64,000 nt of DNA from Berkiella sp964496435 (GTDB lineage: Bacteria; Pseudomonadota; Gammaproteobacteria; Berkiellales; Berkiellaceae). The stretch is taken from NCBI GenBank assembly GCA_964496435.1, contig CAZBZP010000008.1, positions 49,783-113,782 on the forward strand. The letters run 5' to 3'. Of the stretch, positions 43,784 through 50,541 are shown piece after piece. Position numbers and translations under genes: made by a program. The notes beneath the pieces were generated by a model. The model did not search any database. It was not told the DNA's origin and was given only the letters and a program-made list of their open reading frames with translations. Numbering within the stretch: the stretch's first letter is position 1; the number at the start of each line of letters is the position of its first letter.

Positions 43784-43812
43784 ATTCTCCTTAAGCGCTT
43801 GTCGCTTGTCAA
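43784..43812 (-). promoter_or_regulatory. Probable promoter for tRNA-Tyr-Gly-Thr-tuf
   Basis: A consensus TTGACA (43812-43807), a 17-base spacer and GAGAAT (43789-43784), placed in the 184-base gap between tRNA-Thr(TGT) and tRNA-Tyr. The predicted start would be about 10 bases before the tRNA. A small ATACG/CGTAT palindrome overlaps the -10 region. Confidence 0.6.
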
Positions 43813-43951
43813 CTTTTCAATAAAATGACAAGGCAACTAGCTTGACCTCCACGTGCCTAAAAACCCATTCTCTCCCCTTTTTGAAGCTTTTACACCTCAA
43901 AAGGCTCGAGAGACACGCAAATTTTTCATCGCGAGTAAAAATTCAATATTT

Positions 43952-44027
43952 TGGTGCTGGCGACAGGAGTCGAACCCGTGACCTACTGATTACAAATCAG
44001 TTGCTCTACCAACTGAGCTACGCCAGC
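43952..44027 (-). tRNA. tRNA-Thr (TGT anticodon)
   Basis: 76 bases: acceptor GCTGGCG/CGCCAGC, D arm AGCTCAGTTGGTAGAGC, anticodon stem-loop ACTGATTTGTAATCAGT with TGT, T arm CGGGTTCGACTCCTG, encoded CCA. First tRNA of the cluster, as E. coli thrU. Confidence 0.97.
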
Positions 44028-44072
44028 CTTCAAACTGTTTCTGTCCCTCGCGACCAGACAGTTAGCCGTGAC

Positions 44073-44101
44073 ATTCTACTGAGGTGTTCGCAGATTAACA
44101 A
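44073..44101 (-). promoter_or_regulatory. Probable promoter for tRNA-Thr(TGT)
   Basis: TTGTTA (44101-44096) and TAGAAT (44078-44073) with a 17-base spacer, some 45 bases before the tRNA. The sequence upstream is very A/T rich (44100-44145), like an UP element. Confidence 0.65.
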
Positions 44102-44185
44102 TATTGTTTAACAATTTAATTTTAAATTTTGGGAAATTATTTAGGCCTGGGCATGAGATGGGTCCCAACTATCCGAGCGACTCAA

Positions 44186-45190
44186 CTACTGGCTGTGATC
44201 TATTTCTGGCCTAACACTGATCTCGCCATATCGAATGGCTTTAAGGCTGTCCCCTATTTTAACGCATAGCTCCCCTCTCTCATTCACCCCTTGGGCGATA
44301 CCTTGTTGTTTTTGTTTTGGGGTACTTAGCTCAATTTTCTTGTCATAGAGCAAATCATATTTTGCCCAAAGCTGAGCAAAGGCAGAAAAGCCTTCTTCTT
44401 GGAAACAGGCAAGCATGGGCACTAATGTGTTTAAAACGCTGGCAATCAGCTGATTTCTTGATAAGGCAACACCACAAACACTGTAAAGATCTGTCCAATT
44501 TTGTTCTTGGGTTAAGGGGGTTGGTGTTTTGACATTCATGCCAATCCCTATCACCACATCGCTGACATCTTCATTCAGATTTGAGGCAGCATTACTCATG
44601 GTTTCAATTAAAATGCCGCATAATTTTTTAGCACCAAACCATATGTCATTAGGCCATTTAATGCCGATACCTTCAGGTAATAATAACTGCTCTTGTAAAG
44701 CTTGAATGACGCTCAAGCCTATCACTAAGCTAAGGCCCGATAAATTGTGTAACTTACAAGGGAAACGCCAATAGAAGGACAGATACATATGCGCACCAAA
44801 AGGAGATTGCCAGGTACGCCCCATGCGCCCTCTTCCGGCGGTTTGTGCTTCAGCAATGCACACCGAACCACTTGGAATATCATGCGCTAAACGTTGAATA
44901 AGATAATCATTTGTTGAAGGAATTACATTCACAACATCAATACGTTTAAAAGCCTGATGTGCCTTTTGTGACAACTGATTTATGATTTCGCTTTTATTAA
45001 GCAATTCCACTGGATTGACCCAACGATAGCCTCGTCCTGAGACAGCTTGCAGGGGAATTTCCAAACTTTTTAAAAAATCCATGGCCTTCCAAACGCTTGA
45101 ACGGCTGATTTTTAATTGCTCGGCTAAAGCAGTGCCAGAATGAAATTTGCCGTCCGCTAATAGGCGCAAGGCTGCATAGGCCACTTGCAT
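44186..45190 (-). CDS. birA: Biotin-protein ligase / biotin operon repressor
   Basis: 334 residues. An N-terminal winged helix (AALRLLADGKFHSGTALAEQ, LKISRSSVWKAMDFLKSLEI, about 6-45) makes it the bifunctional form. The ligase domain has STNDYL (about 92-97), GRGRMGRTWQSPFGAHMYLS with the biotin-loop GRGRxGR, and KWPNDIW (about 178-184). It attaches biotin to the acetyl-CoA carboxylase carrier protein and represses bio genes. Next to tRNA-Thr(TGT) as in E. coli. Confidence 0.96.
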   Translation of the reverse strand: MQVAYAALRLLADGKFHSGTALAEQLKISRSSVWKAMDFLKSLEIPLQAVSGRGYRWVNPVELLNKSEIINQLSQKAHQAFKRIDVVNVIPSTNDYLIQRLAHDIPSGSVCIAEAQTAGRGRMGRTWQSPFGAHMYLSFYWRFPCKLHNLSGLSLVIGLSVIQALQEQLLLPEGIGIKWPNDIWFGAKKLCGILIETMSNAASNLNEDVSDVVIGIGMNVKTPTPLTQEQNWTDLYSVCGVALSRNQLIASVLNTLVPMLACFQEEGFSAFAQLWAKYDLLYDKKIELSTPKQKQQGIAQGVNERGELCVKIGDSLKAIRYGEISVRPEIDHSQ

Positions 45191-45264
45191 GAATTAATCT
45201 CAATTTACAAACTAAGCCAATAATATTAAAAATAAGATAGTTTGTAAACTTGAAGAAAACACAC

Positions 45265-48261
45265 TTATCTCAATCCAGGCTTTTTAGTTTCCGCATTTAC
45301 TAATAATGCTCTCATCGCTTTGACTTCACCATTTTCTAATTTGTGAATCACATCTTCTAATCTTGATTCACCTAATTTTTTGGATTCTCTAGATAAAGCA
45401 CTTTTCACTACTTGGATATCTTGTTGTAATTTATCAAATACGCCTTTAGGGTCATCTCCTTTGCCAAGACTATCACTTGCTCTCATAAAGGCTGCTTGCA
45501 AATCGCTTATCTGCGCGCCGCGATTCGGATTTTGATGTGAAGTAAAAATATTGCCCAGAAAATTCTTTCTTGCTGGGCTTGAGTTATAAAGCAAGGGAAT
45601 ATTTGCGACTAAGTCCTTTAAACCTCTTTCAACAAAGGCCACATTATGCTTATTCATTTCCCCCCATTCTTTTTGCTTTTTCTCGAGTTTGCTTTGCTCG
45701 GATTTAACATCCTGAGCAACCCTCACATCTTCACTTTGAACAATGATTGTTTTTTGAGAAACCTGTGGTTGAGTACCTGAGGGTACGCCATGCATTTTCT
45801 CAAACAGCGCGCGTTTATCTCTAATTGATACATTCGCTAAATCTTGGGTTAATTCTTCCTTTTTAACACTGGGGGAAATAGCTTGGGCTTGACGTTGCGC
45901 TTGGGCTTGACGTTGCGCTTGCGCTTGAAGTTTCGCTTGCGCTTGGCGTTTCGCTTGCGCTTGACGTGTCACCTCTGCTTGACGTTGCACTTCTGCTTGA
46001 CGTTGCACTTCTGCTTGACGTTGCACTTCTGCTTGACGTTGCGCTTCTGCTTGACGCGTAATTTCTGCTTGACGTTTAGCCTCTTCTTGACGCTTAGCTT
46101 CTACTTGGCGAGCAATTTCTTCTTGGCGGTTTTGTTGAGGCGCTTTATTTTCTTTATCAGCTTCAACAGCGATAACAGGTGGTTTTTGGACGTTTACATT
46201 TTGAAGTTTTGCTCTAAAATCCGCTATAGCATTGGGCATGTTTTGTAATCTTTGATGAACTTCAGCATAAAACAGATTTCTATCCTTTTCATTTTTATAT
46301 CTTAACTCAGCATAGCCAGAATACATTTTTTGGACATCATCCATACTTATGTCAGTGCAACGTTTTAAGGCTTCAACAACACGAGGGTCGTCAAAATCAA
46401 CTTCTAACTTTCCTTGTTTCACAAGTTCAAAAACTTGCTTATAAAAATTAATATTCATAGGGCCGTATTGATCAAGGTTAATCTCATCACTGTCTTCGCC
46501 GATATTGCCACCGGCTTTGGCGCCTACCTTGCCACGCCTAAAAAACCGAAAAGCTTCGCCTTTATCAATACCGATTACTTTTCCATTTTCATCTACGCCA
46601 AAGTTATCCAAATGGGCATCGTAATTACTGATGGCCTTATCTGCGATAAGATGCACTAATATTTGCGTTACTTGATCTTTGTTAAGTCCTTTAATGGAGT
46701 CCTCAGTGAAGGTGTCAATCGTTACATATTCTTGGGCTATCCCTAATTTACCATCCACTTTTCTGATATGAGAGCGCGGCACAGCGCCATCTGTAATGTG
46801 GTTTGCTATCCATGCCCCTGCCACTTCCCGCCCTTCTTCAACTTCAGGCTTTGCTCTATTCGCTTTTAAAGCTTTCCAAAATATTTTGCCTTCATTGAGT
46901 TTATAAAGTAATTTTCCTGCTTTATTTTCTATTTTTTCTTTATCACGATACTTATCAAGAATTGCCATTTTAATAAATTGCGTAAATACAGGAAAATCTG
47001 TCCCTTGAGAGGTTTGTTTTTGGGTTTGTTTTACATCTCTTTGAACTTTAACTTGTTCTTTTTTCAATTGCTTATCAAATTTCTTAAGCTCTTGTTCCTT
47101 GAATTTTGCTAATTCAAGTTCTCTTTTAGCTTGTTCTTCTTTACGTTTGGCCTGTTCTCTTGCCGCGATAGCTTGTACTTGATGAGCATCTGATTGTGTC
47201 CTTAAGTTTGGATCATCTTTCTTTGTGGCTGATTTCATTTCTTTCTTAGATTTAGTCAATAAATCATCAGCAATATGCGCATCCTTTTTTGCTTCTTTGA
47301 TGTGCAATTTTGCCTCTTGAACTTGTTGATGGGCAACCTCGAGCTTTTGTTCTGACAAGGTTTTAGCCATATTAAGCGTTTGTTTCTGCGTCTGCTCCAA
47401 TTTAACAGGGAATTTTGTCGGAAATGCTTCAGGTGGGATTGGAGCATCAGCATCAGATGGTAGTGGGTTATTGATTAGCTCTCGTTGTATTGCTGCTGCG
47501 ATTTGTGGTTGCATCTCTTCCTTAAAATTAGATAGAAAACCTTCCAAATATATTTTCATCAATTCAGGATCATAATTTGCAACCTGCTTCCAACCTTCTT
47601 TAATATTACGATAGGGATCACCAGTGAATGCTGTGCCCTGTGTATCAATAAAATGCACTTTATCTTCGTTTGTTATCATCACATTTGATGCTTGGAAATC
47701 ATCATGCACCAAAACCTTGAAACCTGTGAGATCGCCACCTTTGCTGTAAAAGTCCTCCAATTTTTTCTGGTGCTGCAGACATTGAATATCACTTTGAGAT
47801 AAAGCCGCCCCTGTGAGGAATACAGCTTTTCTCCGAACATCGTCCCCTACTGTTTTCGCCACTAACTTTACAACATCTGTTGCTTTTATATATGGGAAAA
47901 TTGCGATTGCTTGCCTGGCACCTATTGTCCCTCCATGGAGCATCATGACAAAAGGAGAGTCCTTGGCAGATTCGCCAAGTGCAGTGCGCACTGCCGTGTC
48001 TGCTTGTCTTTGCTCTTCGAGTTGCATTTGTTCTGGAAGTTGTTTTACAAAAAAAGATTGACCATTAGATAGCTCAAGCCTGTATAGCCTAGACTGCGTT
48101 CCACCGCCAGTTGTTACATGGAATTGCGTCAAAGTCATTGTAACTGTTGGAACACCAAACTCATCAACAGGTATCCCCAATGCAGCTAAAATGGCAGGAC
48201 TTCTCACATATTTATCAACTTCTTTATTATCAACCCAGCGGGAAGGTACACCCTTTTTCAT
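45265..48261 (-). CDS. Large dual-kinase-like protein, probable effector
   Basis: 998 residues. Kinase-like domain 1 (about 40-260): glycine loop TGGGTQSRLYRL (51-62), Lys 73, HDDFQASN (186-193), FIDTQG (204-209). A long charged coiled coil follows (about 290-415). Kinase-like domain 2 (about 425-690) has ISNYDAHLDNFG (544-555) and VIGIDKGEAF (562-571), an NxDxHxxN then IDxG order resembling HipA and PI4-kinases. Then an Arg-Gln-Ala hexapeptide tract (about 712-795), the motif KRALFEKM (816-823) and a helical end. ATP-dependent phosphotransfer in both halves is inferred. No signal peptide; Dot/Icm-type secretion is a guess from architecture. Confidence 0.85.
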   Translation of the reverse strand: MKKGVPSRWVDNKEVDKYVRSPAILAALGIPVDEFGVPTVTMTLTQFHVTTGGGTQSRLYRLELSNGQSFFVKQLPEQMQLEEQRQADTAVRTALGESAKDSPFVMMLHGGTIGARQAIAIFPYIKATDVVKLVAKTVGDDVRRKAVFLTGAALSQSDIQCLQHQKKLEDFYSKGGDLTGFKVLVHDDFQASNVMITNEDKVHFIDTQGTAFTGDPYRNIKEGWKQVANYDPELMKIYLEGFLSNFKEEMQPQIAAAIQRELINNPLPSDADAPIPPEAFPTKFPVKLEQTQKQTLNMAKTLSEQKLEVAHQQVQEAKLHIKEAKKDAHIADDLLTKSKKEMKSATKKDDPNLRTQSDAHQVQAIAAREQAKRKEEQAKRELELAKFKEQELKKFDKQLKKEQVKVQRDVKQTQKQTSQGTDFPVFTQFIKMAILDKYRDKEKIENKAGKLLYKLNEGKIFWKALKANRAKPEVEEGREVAGAWIANHITDGAVPRSHIRKVDGKLGIAQEYVTIDTFTEDSIKGLNKDQVTQILVHLIADKAISNYDAHLDNFGVDENGKVIGIDKGEAFRFFRRGKVGAKAGGNIGEDSDEINLDQYGPMNINFYKQVFELVKQGKLEVDFDDPRVVEALKRCTDISMDDVQKMYSGYAELRYKNEKDRNLFYAEVHQRLQNMPNAIADFRAKLQNVNVQKPPVIAVEADKENKAPQQNRQEEIARQVEAKRQEEAKRQAEITRQAEAQRQAEVQRQAEVQRQAEVQRQAEVTRQAQAKRQAQAKLQAQAQRQAQAQRQAQAISPSVKKEELTQDLANVSIRDKRALFEKMHGVPSGTQPQVSQKTIIVQSEDVRVAQDVKSEQSKLEKKQKEWGEMNKHNVAFVERGLKDLVANIPLLYNSSPARKNFLGNIFTSHQNPNRGAQISDLQAAFMRASDSLGKGDDPKGVFDKLQQDIQVVKSALSRESKKLGESRLEDVIHKLENGEVKAMRALLVNAETKKPGLR
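45877..46128 (-). repeat. 18-base tandem repeat coding for RQAEVQ-type hexapeptides
   Basis: Within the large kinase-like gene, a unit with core CGTTGCACTTCTGCTTGA (plus strand) recurs in tandem, several copies exact around 45980-46040 and degenerate outward. It encodes an Arg/Gln/Ala/Glu helix-forming tract. The exact units imply recent expansion by slippage. Confidence 0.85.
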
Positions 48262-48483
48262 GGCACAATCCTCATTTTAAAAAATACATGCTTATGGGGT
48301 AGACAAGCCATCGATTGAAAATGTTCATTTATAAACTATAAAAAAATGCATATGTGTACAGCCACTCTTGAGCGTAAAACACTTGTCCCACATGCTGGGG
48401 CTGTTTGTCTGATAAGGTGGCTATAAGCAAAGAAAAGTGTACAATTAAACTCAATTTAAAACGCACACATCTTTGGAGCAATC

Positions 48484-49461
48484 ATGTCATATATAGAAGG
48501 TAATACACTTTATTTTGAATCTCAGGATGCTGAAGTTGAGCTCCTAAACAAAGGAGAATATGAGCTTGTTTTGCGTAATATGCTTAGAGAAAATAAGGCT
48601 ATTACGGCTTTATCGTTTCCATGCTGTAGAATAAACGACAAGGCGCTTAAAATAATTCTGAACATCATCAAAAATAATAAACAGATTACCTCCTTGGATA
48701 TCAGTGATAATCAATTTACGGATGATGGTATATCCTCATTGGCCAAAATGCTCCCTTTAACACAGCTTACTAAGCTTAATGTCCGTGGTAATTATCGAAT
48801 CGACCCAGAATTGTATGTTACGCTTTCAGGTGCCGTTAAAAACTCAGCGCTTAATGAACTTGATCTTAGTAGAATTCCACTTTCAACGGTTATTGCTAGA
48901 ATTATCTATCATTTGCAAGGCAGCAAAGTTACCAATTTAAATCTCAGCACCATAGCCATGGGCCCAGATGTTACCAAATTATGTAGCGATAATCTTGAGG
49001 GCACCTCAATTAAAATCTTGGATGTCTCTTCAAATATGCTAGGTGATGAAGCTGCAACTCACTTCGTTAGAGCAGCCAAAGCTAATAAATTACATACTTT
49101 AAATATTGGCTATAATAATTTATCAGGCCAATTTGTTCAGATCTTGGCTGAGATTTCTCGTGATAGTACTTTAACCAGCATTGAATATGATGGCACCATT
49201 TTATTACGAGAAGCATTAAGCGCAATGAAGCTCAGTGAAGCGCACAACAATGAACATAATAATGCGGGGCAATTATCCAATGCATTTCTTGCTGGCTATA
49301 ATTTGAGATTGCTAGAAAATGCCAACAAAGCCATCTTTTTGCCTGCTGAAATTGAAGAGCGCATAGCAAAAGAAGCAACCAGTTCAGCAACCCAGATGCA
49401 AGCCCTTTTTAAAGGTTGGAAAGCGGTAGATTTAGTGTATAGCAATAAACCAAAGCTATAA
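48484..49461 (+). CDS. Leucine-rich repeat protein
   Basis: 325 residues; GGAG lies 5 bases before the ATG. Repeats of the ribonuclease-inhibitor type span about 35-255: LRENKAITALSFPCCRINDK, NKQITSLDISDNQFTDDGIS, LTQLTKLNVRGNYRIDPELY, SALNELDLSRIPLS, KVTNLNLSTIAMGPD, SIKILDVSSNMLGDEAATHF, KLHTLNIGYNNLSGQFVQIL. The C-terminal 70 residues are helical, with no enzymatic motif seen. Such LRR folds bind other proteins and are frequent among Legionella effectors. It is the only plus-strand gene inside the kinase cluster. Confidence 0.9.
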   Translation: MSYIEGNTLYFESQDAEVELLNKGEYELVLRNMLRENKAITALSFPCCRINDKALKIILNIIKNNKQITSLDISDNQFTDDGISSLAKMLPLTQLTKLNVRGNYRIDPELYVTLSGAVKNSALNELDLSRIPLSTVIARIIYHLQGSKVTNLNLSTIAMGPDVTKLCSDNLEGTSIKILDVSSNMLGDEAATHFVRAAKANKLHTLNIGYNNLSGQFVQILAEISRDSTLTSIEYDGTILLREALSAMKLSEAHNNEHNNAGQLSNAFLAGYNLRLLENANKAIFLPAEIEERIAKEATSSATQMQALFKGWKAVDLVYSNKPKL

Positions 49462-49470
49462 TAATCAAAA

Positions 49471-49495
49471 GGCGTGTTTAGAACATAAACACGCC
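49471..49495. terminator. Hairpin between convergent genes
   Basis: A perfect 10-bp stem GGCGTGTTTA/TAAACACGCC with a 5-base loop, between the LRR gene (ends 49461, +) and the kinase-like gene (ends 49519, -). Only short T or A runs flank it, so termination may be partial. Confidence 0.65.
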
Positions 49496-49518
49496 TATAA
49501 TACAATGTTAGAACTTAC

Positions 49519-50379
49519 TTAAAAGCCTTTAAATGTTGTCTTTGCGGGTGAAGTTGTAACATTAAGAATATCATTACAACCTACCTTTTGAAGTTCTTTT
49601 GAGATGTTTTCCGCTAACAATGCATGTACCTCTTGTGGAAATTTATTGAGATAGGCTGTTACAAAAGAGTGCATCAACTCAGGATCTTTGCCACACATTT
49701 CCCAGGTTTCACCTATATTACGATAGGCTTTGTGGGACAGCTCTGTGCCTTCAGTATCAATTATTTCAGCTTTTCCATCACTATCAATCATAAGGTTGGT
49801 AGCTTGCCAATCGTCATGAACAAGCACAGCCTGCATTACACCCGACAATAAAAACGCATTATAGGTATTAGCATGTTGCATACAAGCGATATGCACATCA
49901 GCTAATGCAACACCTACCGCTGTAAAAATGGCTTTCAGTTTGTTTCTATCATCCTTAGCCTCTTCTGTAGCCAAAAAGAGATTTTGGCCTGAGACATAGG
50001 GAAAGAACAATAATTCGTTCGCTTTTATGCCTTCAGAAACGACTATGCATTTAGTAGGTTTCATCAAAATAAAGGACTCTGTACTGGCCATGGCTTTAGC
50101 AATATTGCTGTCAGCAAACTTTTGTGCTTGATAAGCTTTTTTTGCGCCAGGTGAAAGTTTTAGAAATAATTTTTTGTTATTATTAAAATGCAGGATATAA
50201 GGCCGGCATTGTGTTGCCCCTACCCCTTTTGTTATAACAACAGAGATACTTTCTAAAATAATACCTTCTTTAAGTCCCAATTGTTCACATAAATTAGGGT
50301 TTAATTTTGCAGGCAAGGTTTTAATTCCTGTTAAGCCCTCTATGACAGTAGGGGTTTTAACAAATCTAGATTGTAGCAT
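49519..50379 (-). CDS. Compact GGTQS-family kinase-like protein
   Basis: 286 residues, consisting of little more than the kinase-like domain shared with its neighbours. The glycine loop is altered (TKGVGATQCRPYIL, about 51-64, in place of TGGGTQS), Lys follows in LFLKL, the catalytic loop is HDDWQATN (about 195-202) and the metal site IIDTEG. A hydrophobic patch FFPYVSG matches IFPYIK and IFPNVDG in the relatives. AAAGG lies 5 bases before the start. It could be a minimal active member or a scaffold, given the changed loop. Confidence 0.82.
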   Translation of the reverse strand: MLQSRFVKTPTVIEGLTGIKTLPAKLNPNLCEQLGLKEGIILESISVVITKGVGATQCRPYILHFNNNKKLFLKLSPGAKKAYQAQKFADSNIAKAMASTESFILMKPTKCIVVSEGIKANELLFFPYVSGQNLFLATEEAKDDRNKLKAIFTAVGVALADVHIACMQHANTYNAFLLSGVMQAVLVHDDWQATNLMIDSDGKAEIIDTEGTELSHKAYRNIGETWEMCGKDPELMHSFVTAYLNKFPQEVHALLAENISKELQKVGCNDILNVTTSPAKTTFKGF

Positions 50380-50541
50380 TGGTGGCCTTTATATTTAGCA
50401 ATTTCATGCTGCGTATTGTATCACCATTAGGATATAACCCTTTTTCATTTACGATGAAATTGCCGAAAATAAGGGATATATGGCCTGAATAATTTATGAT
50501 GTCATGATATTGACGAGGTCCTTTCAACTTTAGGTGTATTT

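Noticed and set aside
45877..46128. Regular 18-base repeats as a possible CRISPR array
   Set aside because: No spacers: units are directly adjacent, in frame and code for a helix tract within a long gene.
45883..46248. Plus-strand open frame with Leu/Arg/Thr/Phe repeats
   Set aside because: It is the antisense shadow of the Arg-Gln-Ala tandem repeat in the 998-residue kinase-like gene; no ribosome-binding site and repeat-driven openness.
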